18,163 bases of DNA. Source: an uncultured Verrucomicrobiae bacterium. GTDB lineage: Bacteria; Verrucomicrobiota; Verrucomicrobiia; Verrucomicrobiales; DEV007. Made by a program: the position numbers and the translations under genes. The notes under the pieces are model-generated. The model did no database searches and was not told the DNA's origin. It worked only from the letters and a program-made list of their open reading frames with translations. The stretch lies in contig CALDKL010000028.1 in NCBI GenBank assembly GCA_937898895.1, forward strand, positions 1 to 18,163, read 5' to 3'. Shown here piece after piece: positions 1-6,684 of this stretch (within the stretch, counting starts at the first letter, position 1; the number at the start of each line of letters is the position of its first letter).

Positions 1-595
1 CTGCTCCGCCCGTGATCATGGCGTCGGCATCGCCTCGCTGGATTGCGTAAAAGGCCTGGGCGATGGCGTCATTGCCCGTCGAACAGGCCGCTGCGACACC
101 GAAGGTGACTCCGTGGGCTCCGGTCTGGATACTGACCTGGACGGAAGCCGAATCCGCCGTGATCATCGGGATCATCAGGGGATTGAGCCGACCGGCCCCC
201 TTCTGATCCATGACATGCTGGTTGTCGGTGTAGGTCTGGATGCCACCGGCCCCGGAACCGATGATAACGCCGACATCGTTTCCATTCGATTCATTGATGG
301 TCAGCCCGGACTGCCTCACCGCCTCCCGCGCTGCTGCGACGGCAAATTGAGCAAAGCGATCTGCGCGGCGGGCCTCTTTGGCCTCCATCACCGTGGTGGG
401 ATCGAAGCCCTTCACCTCGCCAGCGATTTTGACTGGAAGATGGTCCACCGGAACACGGGTGACGGGTCCGATCCCGGAGTGTCCCTCGACAACGGAGCGC
501 CACGAGCTTTCCACGTCGTTCCCCACGGGAGTGATGGCACCAAGGCCAGTGATGACAACGCGACGGGGTGGGGAGAGAAAGGAAGAGGCACTCAC
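1..595 (-). CDS. fabF: 3-oxoacyl-ACP synthase II (FabF/KAS II), N-terminal part, cut by window edge
   Basis: This is a beta-ketoacyl-ACP synthase, which condenses acyl-ACP with malonyl-ACP in cytoplasmic type II fatty acid elongation. I translated the minus strand directly. The product begins VSASSFLSPPRRVVITGLGA, the conserved RRVVITGxG opening of KAS enzymes. It continues with the GVIIGSGAGG segment near residue 110 and the nucleophile motif AAACSTG, with catalytic Cys at about residue 171, then DADAMITGGA at the edge. The His-His part of the triad lies outside the window. The start is GTG at 595: an in-frame TGA lies three codons upstream, so no longer start is possible. No Shine-Dalgarno sequence is visible. 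About 198 of roughly 415 residues are present. A type I (FabB) or specialised KAS is less likely, because the N-terminal half reads as FabF-like. The gene lies downstream of the small secreted-protein gene on the same strand, with 188 bp between them. Confidence 0.93.
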   Translation of the reverse strand, partial: MSASSFLSPPRRVVITGLGAITPVGNDVESSWRSVVEGHSGIGPVTRVPVDHLPVKIAGEVKGFDPTTVMEAKEARRADRFAQFAVAAAREAVRQSGLTINESNGNDVGVIIGSGAGGIQTYTDNQHVMDQKGAGRLNPLMIPMITADSASVQVSIQTGAHGVTFGVAAACSTGNDAIAQAFYAIQRGDADAMITGGA

Positions 596-654
596 GGGGA
601 ATCAAACACAACGGATCGGATACATGAAACGACGCCATGTCCGGGAAAGCGAGC

Positions 655-683
655 GAGAAATTCGCCGGATCCCCGAATTTCTC
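655..683. repeat. Perfect 10-bp inverted repeat upstream of fabF
   Basis: GAGAAATTCG at 655-664 and CGAATTTCTC at 674-683 are exact reverse complements around a 9-nt spacer that contains GGATCC. The repeat lies 60-90 bp upstream of the fabF start and about 100 bp past the stop of the preceding minus-strand gene. It could be an operator for fabF or an RNA hairpin ending the upstream transcript, but no T-run follows it on the minus strand. A weaker 6-bp hairpin (AGAGAG 696-701, CTCTCT 707-712) lies next to it. Apart from these two repeats I see nothing in the 596-783 gap. Confidence 0.4.
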
Positions 684-783
684 AAAGCGCTTCCAAGAGA
701 GGTTCGCTCTCTCTCGTTTCGAGTTCGCGCAACACCCACGGATTGTCCAAAATCAGCAGGCCGCAGACAGATTGCGGTTCGCC

Positions 784-1326
784 CTATTGAAGTTTTCCGC
801 GAGCCCTCAGGTAGCTGAGGAGAAATCCGCCCACTTGGGCATTTTCATTGAAGCGATAGGTCGTCTTCATCGAGAACGTGGGACGGCGTTCCCCCCTCCG
901 GCGTACCAGGATCGATTTTGCACCCGATCCCACCGTATTGACCCCGTAAAACGAATTGAAGGAGACTCCCGAATAGGTTCCGCGGATCTTGATGAACCGC
1001 TCACCACCGGAAGCGGGAAAATGGTTCACGAGAAAGAGATTGAAATTGGTAGGACCGGGTACGGCCGCCCGTTTCGCCGCCGGGATGCGTTCAAAGATAT
1101 TGTCGTTGATGATGGCGGGCACATAGGTCCCACCGTTCCATGCGGCTTTTCCTCCGCTGGCGGTTCCCCGGTAGACACCGATATACCCCAGCTCGCGCAA
1201 TTCTGATCGGCTCAGAAGCCTCGCTTCGGATTGTTGCGCAGATACGCTGCCCAACAGGAGGATCAACAGGATTTTCGCGGGATCAACGATCAGGCGAAGA
1301 GGACATTTGCAAACTTGTGTTTTCAT
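784..1326 (-). CDS. Small predicted secreted protein of unknown function
   Basis: I do not recognise this 180-residue protein. With the ATG at 1326 it has a classical export signal: basic start MKTQVCKCPLR, hydrophobic core KILLILLLGSVSA at about 18-30, and a likely signal-peptidase I site after VSA. The mature part is basic, rich in Gly, Ser and Arg, and has the repeated flavour of a beta-rich extracytoplasmic domain (GYIGVYRG near 48, IKIRGTYSGVSFNSFYGV near 112-129). No catalytic motif is evident. An upstream GTG at 1401 would add 25 residues, but that would bury the signal peptide and overlap a good promoter-like sequence, so I prefer 1326. It lies 128 bp downstream of the ABC exporter and upstream of fabF, all on the same strand, probably with its own promoter. 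The C-terminus shows no PEP-CTERM-type anchor. Confidence 0.7.
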   Translation of the reverse strand: MKTQVCKCPLRLIVDPAKILLILLLGSVSAQQSEARLLSRSELRELGYIGVYRGTASGGKAAWNGGTYVPAIINDNIFERIPAAKRAAVPGPTNFNLFLVNHFPASGGERFIKIRGTYSGVSFNSFYGVNTVGSGAKSILVRRRGERRPTFSMKTTYRFNENAQVGGFLLSYLRARGKLQ

Positions 1327-1374
1327 ATCTGAATGGGGATCGAGTTGTTTTCTCTCGTTCGAAATCTCGCTTTT

Positions 1375-1403
1375 GTTGTAGCGAATCCCGCATCCAATCA
1401 CAA
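1375..1403 (-). promoter_or_regulatory. Candidate sigma70-type promoter for the secreted-protein gene
   Basis: On the minus strand TTGTGA (1403-1398) and TACAAC (1380-1375) are separated by exactly 17 nt. Each hexamer matches the bacterial consensus at 4 of 6 positions. Transcription would start near 1368, giving a leader of about 40 nt before the ATG at 1326. The placement independently supports the shorter start of that gene. This is sequence resemblance only. Confidence 0.35.
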
Positions 1404-1454
1404 GATTTTTCGAGTCAATTCACCAACGAGGACACCTGATTGATTCGATATGGC

Positions 1455-3350
1455 TCAAACTTCGGCAAACTGCAGTTCATAGAGTCGTCGATATTCGGCG
1501 CAGCGCGACAACAGGGTCTCGTGGGGAGCCATGTCGAGGACGCGCCCTTCGCTCATCACCACGATTTCGTCGGAATCGAGCACGGTGGAAAGACGGTGGG
1601 CGATCGCGACGACGGTTTTTCCTTTCGAAAACTCCGCAAGGGCCTCCTGGATCGCCTTCTCGGATTCCGAATCGAGGGCCGAGGTCGCCTCATCAAGGAA
1701 CAGGACCGGGGCGTCGCGCAGAATCGCCCGGGCGAGGGAGAGCCGCTGCTGCTGGCCTCCGGAAAGGGTGCAGCCCTTGTCGCCGAGCATGGTCTCGTAT
1801 CCCTGCGGTTGGGCGAGAATGAAGTCGTGGGCGTGTGCGAGCGTGGCGGCCCGCTCGATCTCCGAATCGGTCGCATCGAGTCTCCCGTAGCGGAGGTTGT
1901 TGCGGATCGTGTCGTGGAAGAGAAAGGTTTCCTGACTCACAAGCCCAAACTGATTGCGGAGAGACGGCTGGGTAACGTCACGCAGATCGATCCCGTCGAT
2001 GAGGATGGCCCCTTCTTCGACTTCATAGAATCGCAGCACGAGGGAGAGTAGGGTCGATTTTCCCGATCCGCTCTGTCCGACGAGGGCATACTTTTTCCCA
2101 GGATCGAAGCGCAGCGACACTCCTCGCAGGGCGGCCGCTTCGGGGTGATAGGAGAATTTCACCTCGCGCAACTCGATCTCGCCGCGGCAACGCCCGAGGA
2201 CTTCCGCGCCCGGCTTGTCCCGCACATCCGGCTCCGCATCGATGTAGCCGAAGACTTTGGCTGCCGCGACGTAGCATTTCTGCATTTGCACCTGCATGCG
2301 GCTGAGCAGCTTCGCGTGGGGATAGATGCTGATGAGTCCGAGGTTGATTGTGACAAATGTTTCCGGCTTGATCTGGAAATACCAGGCATACACCATCCCG
2401 ATGGCGATGCCGAGGGCTCCGACGATTTCGACCATGGGGCTGGCCATTTCCATCGCCTTGCGCCAGCGCATCACGAATTTGTTGATGCGATAGCTGCCCT
2501 CGTTGAAACGATTGCGCTGGAATTCCTCGCGACCGTGGGCTTTCACGAGACGAATCCCTGAAAAGCTCTCGTGCAAGGTCACCATGAGGCCCTCGGACTC
2601 CTTTTCTTCACGGCCGCCGGCCTTGCGCACCTTTCGACTGATGAGGGCAACGGGCACGATGCAGAGCGGAAAGACAAAGAGCGCCCCGAAGGTGTAGAGC
2701 GGGTCCATCATCGCCACCATGGAGATGATGGAGAGAATCGCGACGGGATGCTGGATCAGGGCGCTGAGGAGCTGGCTGCCGGCATCGGCCGTGGTCTTGG
2801 TCTGGTTCGCGACGGTCTGGATGAGTTCGCCCTGCTTCACCGTGTTGTAGAAGGCGAGCGACTGCCGAATCAGGCTGGTGAAACTTTCGTCGCGCAGGCG
2901 GTAGAGCACCTTCATGTTGATCCAGAGCATGCAATACTGGTGAAGGAAATAGAACACCCCGCGCACGAGCATGAGGACCGGAATACTCAGGCAGACGATG
3001 AGGACAAAAATCCACTCTTTGTCGGCAGGTAGATCTGGTGTGGGAATGGAAAGGTCTGCGAGGAAGGGGAAATGGAGATCCTTGAAGGGATGATAGACCC
3101 GCTGGATCTCGTGGCCCTGCGAGGCAGGCAGCACAATGGTGAAGACCGACTTGAGAACGAGGAGGAGGAATCCGTTGAAAGCTCCCGCGAGGATCCCGAA
3201 GAGGACTCCCCAGATGAGACGGACCTTGAGCGGCTTGACATAGCCGAGGAGGCGACGGAAGACGGCGCGACGATCCTCGGCGATCTCGTCTGTGGAGGCC
3301 GTGGCGAGCTCGAGGGCGCGCGGCCTCGTTGGGGTTTCGGATGGGGACAT
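1455..3350 (-). CDS. ABC exporter, fused membrane and ATPase domains (MsbA/MdlB type)
   Basis: This is a homodimer-type half transporter in the inner membrane. The family exports lipids, lipid-linked glycans or drugs; MsbA flips lipid A core. From the ATG at 3350 it has 631 residues (MsbA is about 580). Hydrophobic segments lie near 47-66, 114-137, 203-238 and 305-325, with an unusually long extracytoplasmic loop near 72-112. The ATPase half is complete: Walker A GQSGSGKST near 425-433, Q-loop VSQETFLF, signature LSGGQQQR near 529, Walker B VLFLDEATSALD near 549, and H-loop AHRLS with His near 585. The reading frame extends 58 codons further upstream, but those residues are low-complexity and unlike the family, so I chose 3350. 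Divergent from a NusG-family gene, with 194 bp between starts. Substrate not predictable; lipid or polysaccharide-intermediate export is the best guess. Confidence 0.9.
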   Translation of the reverse strand: MSPSETPTRPRALELATASTDEIAEDRRAVFRRLLGYVKPLKVRLIWGVLFGILAGAFNGFLLLVLKSVFTIVLPASQGHEIQRVYHPFKDLHFPFLADLSIPTPDLPADKEWIFVLIVCLSIPVLMLVRGVFYFLHQYCMLWINMKVLYRLRDESFTSLIRQSLAFYNTVKQGELIQTVANQTKTTADAGSQLLSALIQHPVAILSIISMVAMMDPLYTFGALFVFPLCIVPVALISRKVRKAGGREEKESEGLMVTLHESFSGIRLVKAHGREEFQRNRFNEGSYRINKFVMRWRKAMEMASPMVEIVGALGIAIGMVYAWYFQIKPETFVTINLGLISIYPHAKLLSRMQVQMQKCYVAAAKVFGYIDAEPDVRDKPGAEVLGRCRGEIELREVKFSYHPEAAALRGVSLRFDPGKKYALVGQSGSGKSTLLSLVLRFYEVEEGAILIDGIDLRDVTQPSLRNQFGLVSQETFLFHDTIRNNLRYGRLDATDSEIERAATLAHAHDFILAQPQGYETMLGDKGCTLSGGQQQRLSLARAILRDAPVLFLDEATSALDSESEKAIQEALAEFSKGKTVVAIAHRLSTVLDSDEIVVMSEGRVLDMAPHETLLSRCAEYRRLYELQFAEV

Positions 3351-3508
3351 GAGGAGAAGCTTTCCCGCGCGAATCCGGGGTGGGGGGGATTGGTAAGGGA
3401 AAATAGGGGTTCGTGCAAGGCCGGGTGGCGAAACCCGCTTGCCGGACATTGCCCTCGCAGCGCGAAAGAATCCTTCGAACGAACGCAATTCCGCTTCGTC
3501 GATCTCCA

Positions 3509-3537
3509 TTGTCGGGCGAGCCAACTTCGCCTACCCT
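3509..3537 (+). promoter_or_regulatory. Candidate promoter of the NusG-family gene, nearly leaderless
   Basis: TTGTCG (3509-3514) and TACCCT (3532-3537) are 17 nt apart. The -10 is weak. The ATG lies only 7 nt after it, so the transcript would start at or just before the start codon. The gene has no Shine-Dalgarno sequence, which fits a leaderless message. The 194-bp gap between the two divergent starts (3351-3544) must also hold the exporter promoter, which I could not pick out. Confidence 0.28.
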
Positions 3538-3544
3538 ACACAGC

Positions 3545-4099
3545 ATGTCTGAATTCCCCTCCGATCTCGCTCCCGGGTGGTTTTGCGTCCGTTCCCGTCC
3601 GAAAAGCGAACACATCGCCGCGAGAAACCTGCGGCAGTTCGCTGCACTCGAGGAGGTCTTTTGTCCCCGTATCCGGTATGAGAAGCCAACGCGCCGCGGC
3701 AAGGTGTGGTTTGTCGAGGCGCTCTTTCCCGGATACTTTTTCGCCCGCTTCGATCTTGCCCGCGATCTCCGAGCGGTGAATGCCGCGCCTGGGGTCACGG
3801 GCGTGCTTCATTTTGCAGAGGAGTATCCCGAACTGAGCGAAACCCTGCTCGCCGAATTGCAGTCGGAGTTCCCGGAAGAAGAGAACGCGATTCGCGTGAT
3901 TCGTCCGCAGATCGCGCCAGGAGACGAGATCGTCGTCATCGAAGGGGCAATGAAGGGGCTCAAGACGGTTGTCACTCGGCTCATCGGTGGCGGCGACCGA
4001 GTGGCGGTGCTGCTCGACTGGCTCGGGCAGGAGCGAGAGGCCGAGGTCTCGCTGCGCTCGGTGATGCGCCCTGGCAACATCCGCCTGGAGATTCGTTAG
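3545..4099 (+). CDS. NusG-family transcription elongation factor, specialised (RfaH-like) paralogue
   Basis: NusG/RfaH proteins bind RNA polymerase across the clamp through their NGN domain and use a C-terminal KOW domain to contact Rho, ribosomes or other partners. This 184-residue protein opens with the NGN signature GWFCVRSRPKSEHIAARNL (11-29) and has FPGYFFARFD at 61-70. A KOW motif follows: APGDEIVVIEGAMKGLKTVV at about 124-143. Start choice: the ATG at 3545 lies immediately before the NGN fold, and the frame upstream to 3413 is not protein-like. The housekeeping nusG normally sits with secE, rplK and rplA; here the neighbours are a divergent MsbA-type exporter and lysS, so a paralogue dedicated to particular operons, such as surface polysaccharide genes, is more likely. 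That role is inferred from context. A gap of 94 bp separates it from lysS. Confidence 0.85.
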   Translation: MSEFPSDLAPGWFCVRSRPKSEHIAARNLRQFAALEEVFCPRIRYEKPTRRGKVWFVEALFPGYFFARFDLARDLRAVNAAPGVTGVLHFAEEYPELSETLLAELQSEFPEEENAIRVIRPQIAPGDEIVVIEGAMKGLKTVVTRLIGGGDRVAVLLDWLGQEREAEVSLRSVMRPGNIRLEIR

Positions 4100-4103
4100 C
4101 GAA

Positions 4104-4142
4104 TTTGCCTGCCCCCGCAAGGGCAAAGCCCGGTTGATTTTT
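4104..4142 (+). terminator. Weak hairpin plus T-run after the NusG-family gene
   Basis: TTTGCC (4104-4109) can pair with GGCAAA (4122-4127), or TGCCC (4110-4114) with GGGCA (4121-4125). A run of five T begins at 4138, about 10 nt beyond the stem. The stem is short and the T-run distant, so read-through into lysS is likely even if this hairpin acts. Confidence 0.25.
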
Positions 4143-4193
4143 CGCGACGCTCGATCATGCTTCGGTCCGCCTCGTTCCAGGCGACTCTCTGTC

Positions 4194-5675
4194 ATGTCCG
4201 AAGAAACCGCAGTGCCCCCGGTGGAAGATCTGGGAACCCTTCTCCGCATCCGTCGCGAAAAGATGGAGCAACTCCGCGTCCTCGGCGTCGATCCTTTTGG
4301 GAAACGCTTCGAGACAACGCACGCGCCGGGAGCACTCCGCGATTCCTTCTCGGAGGGGAAAGCCGTCCGCATCGCAGGGCGCATCACGGCTCTGCGCGAC
4401 ATGGGGAAAAGCAACTTTCTCGATCTCTCCGATCTCAATGGCCGCATCCAGGTGTTCGTGAACAAGGGCGCAATCGGCGACGGGGCATGGGAAATCTACA
4501 AGCACCTCGACATTGGCGACTGGATCGGCATCGCGGGTGAGACCTTTCTCACGAAAACGGGCGAACCCTCGGTGAAGGCGCTCGAGGTGACGGTGCTTTC
4601 GAAGTCGCTCCGGCCCATGCCCTCGAAATGGCACGGAATCGTCGATCCGCAGATCAAGTACCGCCAGCGCTATCTCGACCTCATCGCCAACGAGCGCTCG
4701 CGCGAGATTTTCAAGAAGCGCTGTCTCATGGTCGCGGAGATCCGCCGCTACCTGCAGGAGCGAGGCTTCTTTGAAGTCGAGACGCCGATGCTGCAGGACG
4801 TGCCCGGTGGTGCCGCCGCTCAGCCCTTCCAGACGCACCACAACGCGCTGGGCATGGACATGTTCCTGCGCATCGCCCCGGAACTCTATTTGAAGCGCCT
4901 TCTCGTCGGCGGATTTGAAAAAGTCTTCGAGTTGAACCGGAGCTTTCGCAACGAGGGCATCAGCCGCCGCCACAATCCCGAATTCACCATGCTCGAGGCC
5001 TACTGGGCCTATGCCGATTTTGAGAAGATGGCCGATCTCGTCGAGGATCTTGTCTGCCACCTCGCCGAAACATTTTGCGGAGGTCTCCGCATCGAGCACC
5101 GCAACGCAGAAGGCGAGGTGACGAAAACGATCAATCTTTCCCGTCCGTGGAAACGGGCCCCTTATCGCGACCTCGTCGCCGCTGCCGCAGGGGCCGACTG
5201 GTGGACGCTCGACGCCGCCGCAAAGCGCACCCGTTGCGAACAACTCGGCGTGGAGATTTCTGCGGAGATGGAGGAGTACGAGATCTCGCAGCAGGTCTTC
5301 GAAAAACTCGTCGAAGAAAAGACGATCGATCCGGTCTTCGTCACTCACGTCTCGAAGGAACTCGTGCCGCTCGCGAAGCAAAATGCCGCCGACGATTCCA
5401 TCGTCGACGTTTATGAACTCATCATCAACGGCGCGGAAATTTCCCCCGGCTATTCGGAACTGAATGATCCGGACGTGCAGCGTCGCCGCCTCGAGGAACA
5501 GGCCGGTGAGGAGGTGCAGAAGATCGACGAGGACTTCCTCCTCGCCCTCGAGTACGGCATGCCTCCGGCCGGAGGCATCGGCATCGGCATCGACCGCCTC
5601 ATGATGATGCTGACCGGGGCCGAATCGATCCGCGATGTCGTGCTCTTTCCGCAACTGAAGCGCCGCGAGGGCTGA
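4194..5675 (+). CDS. lysS: Lysyl-tRNA synthetase, class II
   Basis: Charges tRNA-Lys with lysine using ATP, in the cytoplasm as a homodimer. The 493-residue product has the family's usual length. The N-terminal OB-fold anticodon-binding domain spans about 58-135 (VRIAGRITALRDMGKSNFLDL). The catalytic core begins with YRQRYLDLIAN near 156 and motif 1 (FFEVETPML, 192-200). Motif 2 is FRNEGISRRHNPEFTMLE at 251-268, with the ATP-contacting Arg and Glu. Motif 3 is GIGIGIDRLMMMLT at 461-474. The segment near 382-396 reads FVTHVSKELVPLAKQ where many LysRS have a Y/F-P-x-E-x-S-P-L-x-K pattern; the rest is orthodox. The ATG at 4194 is chosen because MSEETAVPPVEDL precedes the first helix directly; the longer frame back to 4134 adds atypical sequence. 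Confidence 0.96.
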   Translation: MSEETAVPPVEDLGTLLRIRREKMEQLRVLGVDPFGKRFETTHAPGALRDSFSEGKAVRIAGRITALRDMGKSNFLDLSDLNGRIQVFVNKGAIGDGAWEIYKHLDIGDWIGIAGETFLTKTGEPSVKALEVTVLSKSLRPMPSKWHGIVDPQIKYRQRYLDLIANERSREIFKKRCLMVAEIRRYLQERGFFEVETPMLQDVPGGAAAQPFQTHHNALGMDMFLRIAPELYLKRLLVGGFEKVFELNRSFRNEGISRRHNPEFTMLEAYWAYADFEKMADLVEDLVCHLAETFCGGLRIEHRNAEGEVTKTINLSRPWKRAPYRDLVAAAAGADWWTLDAAAKRTRCEQLGVEISAEMEEYEISQQVFEKLVEEKTIDPVFVTHVSKELVPLAKQNAADDSIVDVYELIINGAEISPGYSELNDPDVQRRRLEEQAGEEVQKIDEDFLLALEYGMPPAGGIGIGIDRLMMMLTGAESIRDVVLFPQLKRREG

Positions 5676-5706
5676 GGACTCGCAGTGCCGTCCGCCTCAG
5701 GCGAGT
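5672..5706. other. Two interlocking inverted repeats at the lysS/xth convergent junction
   Basis: CTGAGG (5672-5677) is complementary to CCTCAG (5695-5700), and the adjacent ACTCGC (5678-5683) is complementary to GCGAGT (5701-5706). The two stems overlap as in an H-type pseudoknot, so in a simple fold they are alternatives. The structure spans both stop codons of the convergent genes. It could slow or end transcription from both sides, but there is no T-run on either strand. Confidence 0.25.
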
Positions 5707-6455
5707 TCGATGACGACGGGACAGTGGTCCGACCCAGGCACGTCCGAGAGGATTCCCGTGGATGTTACGCGGGGCAGGATTTCGGGAGAGATGCAGAAAT
5801 AATCGATCCGCCATCCCACGTTCTTTTCACGGGCACCTCCGCGATAGCTCCACCAACTGTAGTGGCCGGGTTCGCCGGGATGAAAATGGCGGAAGGTGTC
5901 GATGAAACCGGCTGCGACGATCTTGTCGAAGCCGGCCCGCTCTTCATCGCTGAATCCCGCACTGCGGCGGTTCTGCTTTGGGCGGGCGAGATCGATCTCG
6001 CAATGGGCGACGTTGAGATCACCGGCGAAAACGACCGGCTTTGTCTTCTCGAGTTCTTTCAGGTAAGCAAGGAAGACGGCATCCCACTCCATCCGATAGG
6101 GGAGACGGCGCAGTTCATCCTGGGCATTCGGCGTATAGACATTGACCACAAAAAAATCGGGATGCTCCGTGGCGAGGACGCGCCCTTCGTCATCGTGGCC
6201 GGGAAGGCCGATCCCGCAGTGAACATCGATGACGGGGATGCGCGAGAGCGTCGCGACTCCCGAATAGCCCTTCTTTTGCGCCGGATTCCAGTGCACCTCC
6301 CAACCGTCCGCCGCAAAATCATGACCGACCTGATCCGGAGTGGCCTTCACCTCCTGCAGGAGGAGAAGATCGGGCTTCTCCGCTTCGAGAAATTCAAGCA
6401 AGCCCTTTGTCAGGACCGCGCGGATGCCATTGACGTTCCAACTGATGAGCTTCAT
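5697..6455 (-). CDS. xth: Exodeoxyribonuclease III (AP endonuclease, Xth family)
   Basis: A Mg-dependent base-excision-repair nuclease that cuts at abasic sites and trims 3' ends. The 252-residue protein (family usual about 250-270) contains the full active-site set: WNVNGIRA with Asn8, LLLQEVKA with metal-binding Glu35, VYTPNAQ near 107, GDLNVAH with Asp146 and Asn148, WRIDYF with Asp218, and GSDHCPV with the Asp243-His244 pair. I start at the ATG at 6455 because MKLISWNVNG is the canonical beginning; the open frame extends 32 codons upstream without family resemblance. Convergent with lysS, with 21 bp between stop codons, and divergent from the ABC operon. Assignment to XthA rather than ExoA-type relatives is by overall similarity only. 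Confidence 0.94.
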   Translation of the reverse strand: MKLISWNVNGIRAVLTKGLLEFLEAEKPDLLLLQEVKATPDQVGHDFAADGWEVHWNPAQKKGYSGVATLSRIPVIDVHCGIGLPGHDDEGRVLATEHPDFFVVNVYTPNAQDELRRLPYRMEWDAVFLAYLKELEKTKPVVFAGDLNVAHCEIDLARPKQNRRSAGFSDEERAGFDKIVAAGFIDTFRHFHPGEPGHYSWWSYRGGAREKNVGWRIDYFCISPEILPRVTSTGILSDVPGSDHCPVVIELA

Positions 6456-6593
6456 GAGGATTTCCGCGAAGTGGCGGAGAGAGGGAAGGACTTCACCGCA
6501 AGGCTCGTATGCGCAACATTTTTCCCTTGCGAAATGCGTTGGTCGGGGCACATAGCACGGGCCTCACCCCGTCCTTCGGGATCGTTCCTGCGA

Positions 6594-6628
6594 GCCAGAC
6601 CAGGCTCTGGCAAGATCTGCGATTTTTT
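6594..6628 (+). promoter_or_regulatory. Hairpin followed by a T-run in the leader of the ABC operon
   Basis: GCCAGA (6594-6599) and TCTGGC (6606-6611) form a perfect 6-bp stem with a 6-nt loop. A run of six T lies at 6623-6628. It is upstream of the GldA-like gene, on the side where no plus-strand gene precedes it. If transcription starts further left it could attenuate the operon; otherwise it may be chance. No convincing -35/-10 pair was found in the rest of the 6456-6684 gap. Confidence 0.22.
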
Positions 6629-6684
6629 CCAGACAAAAGGAGCGGGGCAAGACGCTTTTCCACCTGAACCCAACGGTTTCAACC

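Noticed and set aside
113..818. Plus-strand open frames over 113-818
   Set aside because: They are antisense to fabF, which reads continuously with its active-site motif on the minus strand; the plus-strand products have no family resemblance.
3351..3524. N-terminal extension of the ABC exporter
   Set aside because: The 58 extra residues are low-complexity and occupy the divergent promoter region; the family fold starts after the ATG at 3350.
2608..3798. 396-codon minus-strand frame overlapping the exporter and the NusG-like gene
   Set aside because: It is out of frame with the exporter and antisense to the NusG-like gene, both of which have clear motifs.
4155..5654. 499-codon open frame antisense to lysS
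   Set aside because: The GC-rich codon use of lysS leaves the opposite strand open; lysS has all class II motifs, the antisense product none.
6455..6684. Sigma70-type promoter for the GldA-like operon
   Set aside because: Possible hexamer pairs in this gap match the consensus at only three positions each with poor -10s, not better than chance in this GC-rich DNA.
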